A stretch of DNA of 64,000 nt from positions 1,116,001 through 1,180,000 of the forward strand of contig MSED01000003.1 of the NCBI GenBank assembly GCA_002099365.1. The letters are read 5' to 3'. The notes under the pieces were generated by a model that did not search any database, had not been told where the DNA came from, and saw nothing but the letters and a program-made list of their open reading frames with translations. Below are positions 1 to 9,922 of this stretch, one piece after another (the stretch's first letter is position 1; each line of letters starts with the position of its first letter). The position numbers were made by a program, and so were the translations under genes. The DNA is from Phialophora verrucosa (Eukaryota > Ascomycota > Eurotiomycetes > Chaetothyriales > Herpotrichiellaceae).

Positions 1-829
1 AGGTGCAGCAGCCTTGCGTCGTGTCGATGTTCGGCTGAATTGCCTCTTACAATAATTGCTTGTCAGTCGTTGTACTCCCCAGTACCGAGTAAAGCTGAGG
101 CCAATGGTTACCTACTTGGTGCCTAGAGACAGTAATACTCTGTTTGCACTGGGACCCCCTGCTCACAAAATGGTAACCCTCCATTCTACGTCTAACAAAC
201 CGTCTCCTGCAGATAGAAGCCATTTCTGAATCAGCAATCTTCGCTGCCAATGTCCGCAAGACCGCAGCCGACCAAGGAGACTCAGTCGGAGGTAGGCTGT
301 TCGAAGCGCTGGTCACTTCTCGATACATGCCCGGTCTTACGTGGGAAATTGACTTTCGGCCCTCGATTTGCTAACGACTGTGACCACTCATGGGTATCAT
401 ATAGAAGCAAAGGCGACGAAGGATTGATCCACTAGAACGTGGGGCGAAGCAGTCAAAAAAGCCTTCGGTTCAAGCGAAGCTGAAAGAGAGCTGCGGACAA
501 TCGTCATTCTGACTGTCTCGCTAGAGAGAGGCGGGGGAGGGAGAGAGATAGAGAGATGCATATGCTTTTGACCCCGACAAGGGTACATATCGCAACACAT
601 CTTCCCATGTACAGTACATGACCCATGTCCGTCAAGTCATTTTCTTTTTCCCAACCCCGGTCCTGGACTCGCACGGGGTTGGCAGACCATGCAACCGACC
701 CATGAATAAGACGACAAGATCGAATCGAATCGAATCAACCAGTCTCAGGAATTCCCATCTCAGGGTCACCAGCTCGGCTCCCCAAGCCTTCAATCCCACC
801 TTTGTCCTCTTGGCGCAAAGGCCTCAACG
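1..829. other. Intergenic, no supportable gene
   Basis: Only short overlapping frames without family resemblance occur here. A purine-rich (GA/G) tract lies at about 522-557, and a short tandem GAATC run at about 721-737. The 3' end of the DUF336-type gene lies immediately to the right, so part of this stretch is probably its 3' UTR and terminator. Confidence 0.5.
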
Positions 830-1420
830 TTACGCATCGATTACCACGGGATCCTCCCCTTCGATGCTTCGCTTCTTATCCAGGCCCCCCTCCTGCCGCA
901 CGAACTCCTCCAACGCCTCCACAACGACCATATGATCCTCCTCCTGCTTCAACCCACTCACGACCACGACACCAACAATCCCTTCCACGCCCCTCACCCG
1001 CACGGGCACACCACCGCCATGGATCGCGTACGACCCGGCCTCTGGCCCCGTGCCGAGGGCATATTTCCGCGCAAACTCCCCCTCGTCGCCCTTGAACTTA
1101 TTGTGCATGAACCACGTGCTCACGCCCCATCGGTGCACGGTCTTGCGCTTCCGCGCCACCCAGATGTCGTTGTCCGGCTGGATTCCAGGGCGGCTGGTGG
1201 CGTGGAAGAGCAGGTTCTGCGAGTTGGCGTGCGAGATGCTCACGACGGCCGGGTTGGGGGAGAGGGCGCGCAGGCGCTGCCGGATGGCGAGGCCAAGGGA
1301 GAAGGCGTCGTCGGCGGTGAAGTGCGAGAGGACCAGAGAGTCCTCGAGCTGGGTGATGGAAGGGAGCTGGAAGGAAGTGTAAGTGTAAGTGAAATTGACA
1401 TTGTGTAGAACCCTAGGCAT
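830..1420 (-). CDS. DUF336/UPF0303 (heme-degrading HbpS-like fold) protein
   Basis: Single-exon protein of 196 aa. The start at 1420 gives MPRVLHNVNF. The longer upstream frame to 1543 is low-complexity and looks like 5' UTR. The middle shows the family layout: an N-terminal strand-helix segment ending in a SFxLGLAIRQRL-like helix, a central FxxTSRPGIQPDND segment, a positively charged WVARKRKTVHRWG stretch, and a glycine-rich C-terminal part (YAIHGGGVPVRV, then GVVVVSGL). This matches fungal UPF0303 proteins related to yeast YBR137W. Heme binding or degradation is known for some bacterial relatives of the fold; a role in this fungus is inference. No signal peptide or membrane segment is visible. 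The family assignment is fairly secure, the function is not. Confidence 0.8.
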   Translation of the reverse strand: MPRVLHNVNFTYTYTSFQLPSITQLEDSLVLSHFTADDAFSLGLAIRQRLRALSPNPAVVSISHANSQNLLFHATSRPGIQPDNDIWVARKRKTVHRWGVSTWFMHNKFKGDEGEFARKYALGTGPEAGSYAIHGGGVPVRVRGVEGIVGVVVVSGLKQEEDHMVVVEALEEFVRQEGGLDKKRSIEGEDPVVIDA

Positions 1421-3127
1421 TTTGTTCCCAGGACGAGTAAGGAACGAGAACGGGGACGGGGACAAGTATAGTGTGGTGTGGGAGGTGGGTGAGAGAGTCT
1501 GTCTATGTTGGCCAGTACAATGTTCATGCATGCAGAGCAGCAACCCCGGCGCGGAGTTCGATGGATAGTCTAGTTACTCCGTACAGTGGCCTGAATGATA
1601 CATGCAGGGAAAGGATAGGAATGGGGAACGGCTAAGCCTACATCGCGGGGCGCCTCGCGCAAGGGGCGGGCGGACATTTCGTGAGGCGATCAACGTAGCT
1701 GTAAGTATCGTGTTATGGTATAACAATCCAGTATGCTTTCGTTTGAGGACAATGAGATCGAGACTCGATGAGGCTCTCAGGGTTCTTGAAGGCTCTTCAA
1801 AAGTTGAGGGGACGGAATGGTTGGACATTTCTCCCCGCACTCAGCCTTGCTCGGACACGCCGCTTTTATAGACGCCCATCTCCCGGCTCAACCTTGCACG
1901 CACGATCTAACACTCCGACGGTATCTTCAGAATGCCATATCGAAGCTATTCCCTCTAACAATGGATCTATAGCCTGACATGTTGGTCCTGTATGGCGCCT
2001 AGGAACGATAATAGACTCCGTTGCATTCTACGGGAAGACACAGGAACCACTGCTGCGGCTGGCATTGATCCGTGCACGTCCTTGTCATCGGCGCGTGTAT
2101 TCCGTATATTACTGCCAGGTCTACCTTTTCACCGGCCAACAAGGGGTATCAGAAGCAGTTTTCGAGACTCTCCCTGAATGCGTTCTTCGGCGCTTGCCAT
2201 CTCTCTATGCGACTGATATAGCTCCGCGAGTGGTATGGATCGACTCCGACCGGAATGAATACAAGCCATTGGTCGTTCCTCTCGCCGACACACAGATGGC
2301 GCCGAGGCACGCAGTCGTGGCGATGGCCGCAGCTTACCTATGCGACCAGGAGATTGACAGATTCCCGGGTATCAAGCGCAGCACGCAAGGATGCGCAACA
2401 ACGGGTCACAGAGCGCGTTCGCCCGATGATCCAAGGTGACTTGCGTTGGAGAGACTGGAATCAAAATCCTGGGAGCTTGGAAAAGCCGTGCTTGCCGGTG
2501 CGCTGAATCTCCCCAATCATTCCCATTGATCTCCCAGTTGTCTGTGGCGTGAATCCATCGCCGTACAGTCCGTATCCTCATCAACTCGATGTTGTTCACG
2601 GGATCTTCGGATAGCGAACTGTTCAGTTTTCTCCGGGATCAAGGTACCAACTTCGATATATTGACATGCACGACCATGGTGGTCGACACGGAGCATGTCA
2701 CAGGAGCCATCCTACCTAGCTGGGAGCAACAAATTGTCTTGTTTGGGCATTTCTTGGTGGTGGTACAGGTTGTTACCTTGGAGTCCACGCATAGACAAAA
2801 TGGCAACTCTCCGTCGCCCGCGACGGACACTGGTGATTTCGAGGACCAACTTGAGCTCGCTCGATCATCCACCCTTGCAGCGCCGGCAGCACTGAATATA
2901 CTAAGTAGGTGTGCTGGCGCGTCGATTAACATTGCTTCACTTTCTGCCAGCGATGCTAGTCTGGACTAAATGGGTCCCTTCTGACAACCTATATGGTAGA
3001 ATTTCGGAGTGCAATATACATCCGCAGCATGGCGGGGAGGCGCATATATGCCAGGAGTATATGCCCCGGGGCATTCCCAATCTGCCCCCTTCGGTCGTGA
3101 CCGGTCGTGAAATCTGGTGAGGTACGC
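1421..3127. other. Intergenic with unassigned short frames
   Basis: There is no convincing gene. Two plus-strand frames, 2065-2439 (124 codons) and 2589-2969 (126 codons), are the longest. Neither shows a recognisable domain, and I could not join them with clear splice sites. They could be exons of an unrecognised or decaying gene. The 1421-1560 part is the leader of the DUF336-type gene to the left. Confidence 0.35.
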
Positions 3128-4107
3128 TCAGAGCCGTGGTCCACTCTGTGGTCCCCCCTTTTGTTTCAGGTCAACGAGTTGGATTGGGCAGCCCAATTCA
3201 TCGACATTTGCAGCGTACAGCTCTCTCAAGGCTGTTTCATCCGACTGTTGTATAATGATCTGCTTTGGATGGTCAAAGTAGTTCATGAACGAGGCCCCAT
3301 TTCTGTTCCCCACTTGAACGGAAAGATGTTTGCTCTCGTTGGTAATCGCCTCAGGCCTCACGACCTTCCTCGTGGCCTCGTCCACAGGCAGCTGAGCGAA
3401 CTCGTGTCTCAGCCCTACAATATGCCCCAGTTCATGTGTGAGTATATTGAACACATAGGGGAAATAGTCGTCTTGGAAGGACGGGCTGTTGATATAGAGT
3501 TTTGGCTTGCTTTTGTTGCCCAGAGCGTTGGGGAAGAATGCGACGGCCAGGTGGCTTGAAGTAGGATGGTCTTGGTAGACGAGGTCGAACATAGCCGGCT
3601 TGCCGGCAATGGCCTGCTTGAAAGTCACGCCAAATTTGATTTCATTCATTCTCTCGCCCGCCTTGATCATGGATGCGATGGCATGGAGGTGCCGTTTCTT
3701 GCCAACATCCATGCAGCCTTGGCACCCGGGCGCAGGGCTTCCTGCTGCATGCTTTACGCACTTGGCCTGTTGAAAGCTCTTCTCGTCAACATCCCACGTA
3801 ACGGTGCCATGTGGAAGGCGCACGATCTGCCCGCCAACCTTGTGAGCGAAAAGGCTTGTCAGACTGTGAGCGGGATCGGGCTCCTTGGGATCACCGAGGG
3901 AGGGTGTCGCGCATCGTTGAGACCCTCCAAATGACAGGGTTTCGAACTTCAGTCCGGCACCATTTGGTTGGGAACCGGGTGGTCCTTCCGTAGCAAGTTC
4001 ATGGACGACAATCGCTCCCCGTTCTTGCTTAGATTGGTCAATGTCTACGAGTGTGAGTGTCATATTAACCATGATGACCAATCGAAGGCGTGGATCCACT
4101 TACCCAT
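3128..4107 (-). CDS. Metzincin-type zinc metallopeptidase, intracellular
   Basis: Proposed exons 4107-4104 (only ATGG) and 4044-3128, with a 59-bp intron (GTAAGT to CGTAG); 306 aa. The frame upstream of 4044 has no ATG start before 4072. Splicing the ATGG exon gives MDIDQSKQERG in frame; a start at 4072 or 4063 without splicing is the alternative. The zinc site HELGHIVGLRHEF (H205, E206, H209, H215) fits HExxHxxGxxH, with a downstream methionine (SFMNYF, about M255) that could be the Met-turn. No signal peptide or propeptide is seen, so it is probably not secreted. Cysteines cluster at about residues 97-112 (CVKH, CQGC). The substrate is unknown. It is transcribed divergently from the C2H2 gene, across a repeat-bearing promoter. 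Confidence 0.8.
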
Positions 4108-4212
4108 GCTGTGTCACGTGAATTGGGTTCGGAGGCGGGCTTGGCGGGTCAGAATGAGTGCTGAGAAGGAGGGAGGGAGAAAATGAGGCGCAGAGGCGCT
4201 TTTAAGTTTTCA

Positions 4213-4376
4213 ATTTCATTGGGGGCCTCCCTATTGCAACCTGAGACCGCGTCCGTCGGTCGGCTTCCTCGGCCTCCGGGGCGACAAGATGAGATTTCAT
4301 TGGAGGCCCCTCTACACTGGTCACAGGTTCCCTGAGGCCGCGTGATCGATCGGCCTCCTTGGCCTCCGAAGCGAAA
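4213..4376. repeat. Two imperfect ~80 bp direct repeats in a divergent promoter
   Basis: Copy 1 runs from 4213 to about 4288 and copy 2 from 4294 to about 4376. Both start ATTTCATTGG, continue with a GGCC-rich box, share CTGAG(G)CCGCGT in the middle and end in a TCGGCYTCCTYGGCCTCCG block followed by GCGA. Copy 2 carries a few extra bases. The pair sits between the metallopeptidase start (4107) and the zinc-finger gene start (4516), so it is placed to act as regulatory DNA for one or both genes. That role is inferred from position only. Confidence 0.75.
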
Positions 4377-4515
4377 AATGGGGCGTGAGAGGGCGGCTAT
4401 TGGTCACTCCTCTTCGCTTTTAACAGCAACCCAAGGTCGAGAGGCGCGAGCAGGCGGTCATCTCATCCTGTATCCAAGGATCAAAATCAACTTGGCTCAC
4501 AGGTCAGACGTAACC

Positions 4516-5781
4516 ATGGAGGAGCATTCTTCGTCGGCGCTGTCTCGACCCAGTAAACGCTCTCGGTCTGTTACTCGAACATCCAGTGCGTCCGACGAGG
4601 AGGCCGAACGGCTTCCTCCGAGGCGCCAGAAGACACCAGCGCACCAGACGCACCTCTTCGCCTGTCCATTCTACAGGCGAGATCCGGACCTCTACTCATC
4701 ATGTCTCGAGGAGGAAGAGCAGCTCGGGGGAATCAGCGACGTTTATCGACATCTGACCAGAAAACACTGCGCACCAGATTATTATTGCCCTTCTTGTGGC
4801 GTCTCCTTCGACAATAGAGCCAACTGTGATCGGCATATTCGGAGCAGGACGTGTGAACCGAAATATCCTGCCCCGAATTTTGAAGGCCTAACGAGCCAGA
4901 TGCGATTGCAATTAGACCAGGAGTTCAACAACCCCACATCGGCGAGCCGGGGGAGGGATGATGACGAGAAATGGTTTCGAATCTTCAATCTCCTATTCCC
5001 GACAGAGGTCAGCCATGGAAAATCTCCATATCTCAATGCCGCCGACGTCCGCCGCAGGACGCTGCTCGCTTTCAAGGCCTATATCAGAAAGAATGTGAAT
5101 CATGACTTGGAGGACATAATGACGAAGATGATTGACGAATTCTCAGAGCAAAGCCTGTTAAACTCGGCGTCCATTGAGGAGGGGATAACAGCTGCCGGCA
5201 AGACTGTTGGCGCATTGGATGAGGGGCTTCGACGACATCTGGAAGCAGGATCTGTTGAGACAGTTCCACAAGCTGTCGACGAAGAAGCAAGGGGAAAAGC
5301 ACCTGCCACAACAGTTACACCGGCGATGCTCCCAGCTGTGGGACGGTCCCTACGGCAGTCTCCTCCCGCCTCAATCGCAGCCCCCGAAGAGGCCCGGCTG
5401 CTCCGGACAAACTCCAACCGTCGGCAGCTTCTCCCACGCCCGTCTGACGCACCAGGTGGAATGGACGCAACAAATGAATCGAGCCAGCAACCTGCCTCCC
5501 AGCCTCCCAGTAGTCCCCGACCCCAAAGCAGATCTGGCACTCAACGCGCGCAATCCAAAGATCCGATGTTCTATCGCCCAGGACACAAGCCAGACGTGTC
5601 GACCAAGCATAGGTGCGAGTTCTGCGACAAGAACTTCAACCACGAGAAAGACCTGACACGTCACGTCAGGTTGAAACATTCAGACATACCGCCTGAATAT
5701 AAGTGTCCCTGTTGTGGCCGTTTATTCAACCGATCGGATAACCTCCACCGGCATTTAGCAAATAGATGCAGGTCACGATAA
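4516..5781 (+). CDS. C2H2 zinc-finger protein, fungal type
   Basis: Single exon, 421 aa, from an ATG at 4516 in a good context (taaccATGG). The frame is open upstream to 4342, but that part is the promoter repeat region. The N-terminal half has the common fungal module: FACPFYRRDP...C, then a VYRHLTRKH histidine pair, then YYCPSCGVSF...H with a final cysteine (residues about 65-125). The C-terminus has two classical C2H2 fingers (CEFCDKNF...H...H and CPCCGRLF...H...C, residues about 367-417). The second ends H-x4-C rather than H-x3-H. Between them is a low-complexity Ser/Pro/Gln/Arg region. It is likely a nuclear DNA-binding regulator with unknown targets. Its divergent neighbour is the metallopeptidase. 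Confidence 0.85.
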   Translation: MEEHSSSALSRPSKRSRSVTRTSSASDEEAERLPPRRQKTPAHQTHLFACPFYRRDPDLYSSCLEEEEQLGGISDVYRHLTRKHCAPDYYCPSCGVSFDNRANCDRHIRSRTCEPKYPAPNFEGLTSQMRLQLDQEFNNPTSASRGRDDDEKWFRIFNLLFPTEVSHGKSPYLNAADVRRRTLLAFKAYIRKNVNHDLEDIMTKMIDEFSEQSLLNSASIEEGITAAGKTVGALDEGLRRHLEAGSVETVPQAVDEEARGKAPATTVTPAMLPAVGRSLRQSPPASIAAPEEARLLRTNSNRRQLLPRPSDAPGGMDATNESSQQPASQPPSSPRPQSRSGTQRAQSKDPMFYRPGHKPDVSTKHRCEFCDKNFNHEKDLTRHVRLKHSDIPPEYKCPCCGRLFNRSDNLHRHLANRCRSR

Positions 5782-6348
5782 GCCTAGATGACACCGTCGC
5801 TGAAATTTATGTCCCGGGCGCACCTGGCGATGCACGGAACGAGAGACTAGTGGAAGGAGCCCGAGAGAGAGACGTTGTGCGCCACGCCGTCGTGAAGTGT
5901 CCGTGGGGAGAGTGAAGGCATGTCTCCAGGATTGCTGGATATGTCGAGTCATTTTTCTCGATACGGAAAGCATACCTTGCGCCTCTGGGATCTCTTTCTT
6001 GCTCAAAATATTCTAGTACTATTCGCTTTCCTGTCGTCTCATTCCGGGATTTCTCAGTCAGGGGTAACTCGAATCTGGGTGTAGTCTAAGTTGGATGTCA
6101 CCTGCCGTGCCCGTTTCACCCAATTCGACCCTCATCAAGCGGCACATCGGATTCCGATATCTCTCTGGACGACACGTTGCATCTTGCGGTGCACGGGGGA
6201 AGTCAGGCTCGGGAAACCAACGTTTGCTTCCCGACGCATCTTCAAATAGAAGGTCTAGGAATAGACGATCTCAGTGACACAACACGTTGGGTTCGTGTTT
6301 TCCCCTTAGAACACCCCTACCAGTGTTTCCTATCTTCTACTCGTAAAG
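5782..6348. other. Convergent intergenic stretch
   Basis: It lies between the 3' end of the zinc-finger gene and the 3' end of the decayed transporter. I see short frames only, and no repeat or RNA gene. Confidence 0.5.
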
Positions 6349-8209
6349 CTACACCACCTCGAACAGTCGGCCGGTCTTGTCCGATTCAGCTTGCCGTTGC
6401 CGCTGCGACGAACCGTGGAGGACCCGGTTGAGTTCCGACTTCTTGCTGGATTGCAGCAGCACCGCCATGTCCTCGGCGCTGGACTTGATCTGTACTGTAC
6501 CTAGGGGGATCAGTGCCGTGGTATAGGGGGTACAAAAGGGGGCCAACCAACGTACTTGAACGCATTGTCCATCTTCTCCAGCGTCTTGCCCTGGGTCTCG
6601 GGCAGGAACCACCAGACCCAGAAGATGCCGCGAAGGTAACGGGCAGCGGCCACGAAATACTCGCCAGTATGGGCGGCGTGATGAAGGCGATGATGAAGTT
6701 GTTCATCCGTTTGGAACTGGCGCCGATGGTCATCGCCAATGGAGAGGGGGGAAGGTCTCCGCGATCAGTGCCCACGACGCAGGACCCCAACTGAAGGCGA
6801 AGCCGGCCATGTACGGCCAAATCATGACCACGATGCCCCATCCGGCACGGCCGTATGTCCCGTCCAGTTATGCTGAAATTTTGGCCATGATGACGCCGGT
6901 GATGAGCCGGCAGCAGAACATTAACAGGGAGCCCGAGATCAGAAGCGGCTTGCGGGGCCGATCTTGTCGATGATTATCAGCGCGGGGATGATGGGGGCGT
7001 AGTAGAGGACTTGAAATGGATCAGCCAGGGAATGGACAGGAAGGGAGGGAGGCAAGCTTACTCGAGTCAATCCCCGACCATTGCTGGAAGAAAATGATCA
7101 ACCCAGCATATGCGGCCCTCTTGAGGAGTCCTCGGGTCCAGTAGATCATGGCATACTGCGCGATCTGCGTCGCCAGGGTCTTCCCACTCGCCGTGGCGGC
7201 CAGGCCGGGGAAGGATTTCTCCAATTCCCGTTTCTCAAAGATACTCTCGGCCTTGATCTCCAGCAGCTCGACGGTGACTAAATGGTCCTCGACCGGACGG
7301 CTCCGGAGGAGGCTGAGCACCTGGCAGGCCTCTTGCTCCCTAGGCTTGTTCATCAGTAGACGGGGCGAGGAGGGCAGGAACCAGACGCCACGGTCAAGAT
7401 CACTCCGGGCACACCCTGGGTGATCAGAGGCAGTCTCCAGGCCATGTTGGACTGACCGTCACCCGTGCCGCCGATGTAGTTCGTACCGAAGCAGATCCGT
7501 TACGCGAAGAGGATGCCGATTCACGTGGCGAGCCGCTGCATCGGGACCAGCAAGCCGCGCACCTCCAGCGGCGCAAGCTCGGCGCTGTATAATGGACTGG
7601 GAATTGGCATGAGGGAGCAGCCGACGGACTCTTAACTCTTTTCAATGGAAAAGAAAGGGGAAGGCCCAACGTACCCGGCCGTCGACAGCGGCCCCACCCC
7701 TAGACCGGTGAAGAACCGGCCAGCATACAGATAAGCCTCGGTCGCGGCCCCGGCAGTGAGATGCGAGCCCAGCACCACCCACAGCGCGCCGGAGAAGATG
7801 GTGTGCGTGCGCGCGAAGACTTCGGCCAGGATATCCGGCGGCCAGCGAGCCCGCCCAGCTGAAGGATCGAGGTCAAACATGCCTTGGCGCTGTCGTCGAC
7901 GACGACGTGCGGGAACATCCTCACAAAAGCCGGCATGACCAGCGTCTGGCCCAGGACGCCCTGCTGGTAGCCGTAGAGGGAACCGCCCTGCAAGGCAGAG
8001 AATTTCCAAGTTCAACTATGCCGCTCACTCTGCACTCGGAGTGCTTGATGTCACGTACCAGGGATGCAAAGATGGCAATGTAAATGAATGACCTTCATGT
8101 TCGACCAGAGGGCCCGAAGGCCGCCTTTGGAGCCCTACGTCTGGGCTCTGACTACAGCGGCGGCAGCAGCAGCAGCAGCGCGCAGAGCGATGTCGCCGGT
8201 GGCAGTCAT
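6349..8209 (-). pseudogene. Decayed MFS sugar transporter
   Basis: Family landmarks appear in order on the minus strand but in changing frames: MTATGDIALRA at 8209, IFASL joined across a GTACGT...TTGCAG intron (8058-7988) to GGSLYGYQQGVLGQ, GRFFTGLGVG near 7715, CFGTNYIGGTGDGQS near 7470, FFQQWSGID near 7095, VLYYAPII near 6995, FAFSWGP near 6800, PETQGKTLEKMDNAF near 6570, and a hydrophilic tail ending at 6349. This is the STL1/lactose-permease-like sugar:H+ symporter branch. Lesions include TAG at 8135-8137, TGA at 7521-7523, TAA at 7500-7502, TAA at 6868-6870, and frame changes near 8085, at the G6 tract 6746-6751 and near 6655. Some stops fit C-to-T changes (CAG to TAG, TGG to TGA), as RIP would give. 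Several independent lesions make sequencing error an unlikely full explanation. A GCA microsatellite lies at about 8163-8179. Confidence 0.85.
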
Positions 8210-8365
8210 TGTGTGTATGTGGCGCCAGGGAATGATATGCTTCCATCTGAGACCGAGTGAGCGACCCGTTGATCGTCCCTGCCTTTCATCATTATCTAGG
8301 CTAAATGGGCGTCATCGAATAAAGTTTCGCCTCAGCGGCAAATTCGAGACAGCCCCATAAAAAGG

Positions 8366-9251
8366 TCAAGCAACCTCCCCTCGTGCTATGAAGCCTTTGA
8401 GCTCCATGTCGTGGCCGTACAGCGTCACCTTGAACGGTCGTGCTATGACCACATATTCAAAGTTGTTGCCCATGCCAGCGCCTTCGAAGTACTGCCGCAT
8501 GTCCTCTTCGGTGAAGCCGTGCTTGTTGATGGTTTGCAGGACGTTCTTCGCTTGCTCGGGCAGGTCTGCGCGCAATTCAGGCCTCTCGTCCATGAACACC
8601 CTATCCAACACCACGCAAACACCGCCCCGTCGCAACGTCTTGGATAATCTACGCAGAAGTCCTGCCGGGTCGGCCACGTGGTGCAGCGCCATGCAGACGG
8701 CTGCAACGTCGAAGTCAGAGAGTTCTGGATCGGTGGGCTGTGGCTCGGCGAGCAGATCCAGCTGGAGTGCGTGGGCTTTGGTACGAGAGAACCCTTGGCC
8801 TTCCGCCCATTTGTTGTACTCGGCAACCATGTTCTCGGACAGATCGAGCCCTACGGTTTCGTCGACATAGGGAGCCAGGGCCTGTAGGCACAAGCCCGGT
8901 CGTGTCAGCATCCATCTGCGCCTTTTTGCGCTCGTTACCCTGATTGGAGATGGAACACTGTACGTGCCTTGGAGGCTGTGCCGGAGCCACAAGCATAGTC
9001 CAGCAGCTTTGATGGTCCCTTGTCGGTCTTCGAAGTGTTATCATCGCCCAGCTTGGAGCTAATCCATGATCTTCTCTCCTTTAATTCCTCAATGACGGCC
9101 TGGATGAGAGGAGCCCAGTTGTTCAGATGGCTCGAAGCAACCTGACTATGAACGCGTCCGAGTCTTAGCAAAACCTCACATTGTCCGACGAGTTCGCCAA
9201 GGGGAGGTCATACTCGAAATGCTCGCGATTGCGCGCTGTGAGATCACTCAT
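8366..9251 (-). CDS. Class I SAM-dependent methyltransferase
   Basis: Proposed exons 9251-9214, 9145-8968 and 8881-8366; 243 aa. Intron 1 is GTATGA...CATAG (68 bp, phase 2). Intron 2 (8967-8882, 86 bp, phase 0) has a GC donor (AAG|GCACGT) and a CTACAG acceptor. It restores the motif LLDYACGSGTASK-ALAPYVDETVGLDLSENM, where the first part is SAM motif I and VGLDLS ends strand 2. Motif II/post-I is FDVAAVCMALHHV, and motif III is RGGVCVVLD. The N-terminus MSDLTARNREHF is typical of fungal UbiE/type-11-like methyltransferases. The acceptor molecule is unknown and it is probably cytosolic. A TGAGGACCTT motif lies about 190 bp upstream. Confidence 0.85.
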
Positions 9252-9442
9252 TTTCTTGTCCGTGTGTTTCGATTGAGCTTACGTTCGGGATCGGTTGCAA
9301 GTGCTTCCTGCCTTCTTTGACTTCACCTCATACACGGACAAAGCCGACTCACAGAAAGGCGAGGGGTTCGCAGATATATGAGAATTGGCAGCTTGCCCAG
9401 CCCGGAACGAGACTGTCTGAGGGCCTCCTAAGGAGTTAAAAA

Positions 9443-9452
9443 TGAGGACCTT
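9443..9452 (+). promoter_or_regulatory. TGAGGACCTT motif, copy 1
   Basis: Exact 10-mer TGAGGACCTT about 190 bp upstream of the methyltransferase start (minus-strand gene). The same 10-mer recurs at 10928, 41106 and, inverted, at 41507-41516. A regulatory role is inferred from the recurrence and placement. Confidence 0.4.
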
Positions 9453-9595
9453 CATCTCCAACGGAGTGTTTCTCAGCCGAGACCGCGAGGCTACAAAGGT
9501 CGAGGGTGTACCTCACCCTGGAATACGTGCTGAGAACATGAGGCATGTATGTACTCGATACTCTCCTAAGCGGCATTGAGACGACGACATGCTAG

Positions 9596-9635
9596 CGGAG
9601 ACTTTCGAGACGGAGACTTTCGAAGCGGAGACTAA
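9596..9635. repeat. 15-bp tandem repeat (about 2.6 copies)
   Basis: The unit CGGAGACTTTCGARA/G is repeated in tandem as CGGAGACTTTCGAGA, CGGAGACTTTCGAAG and then CGGAGACT. It lies in the gene-free gap 9252-9922 between the methyltransferase start and the superoxide dismutase 3' end. That gap otherwise shows no gene. Confidence 0.7.
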
Positions 9636-9922
9636 TGTCGAAGCAGAAGCTTTTGCGAAAAGCCGAGCTAAGAAAGTGGCTGGTGGATAATACCGACTTT
9701 CCGCAAAGTAGTCCGTCTGTGAGTCTGCGAGATGCCGAACTCTGCTTATCACCATTGATTCCGCTGCAGTTCTCATAACAACCTGTGCCGTCCAAAGTGC
9801 TCCTCTTATCGTCGTACTCAGACTCAAAAGCGTAGGATTATCTGCAACATGTTCGTTATGCTACACAATGCTGGAGTGTTTATTTTGTTTATTTCGTCCG
9901 GTACAGTACTATGGTGGCAGCA

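Noticed and set aside
4342..4515. N-terminal extension of the C2H2 protein
   Set aside because: The open frame covers promoter repeat DNA, and the ATG at 4516 has a far better context.
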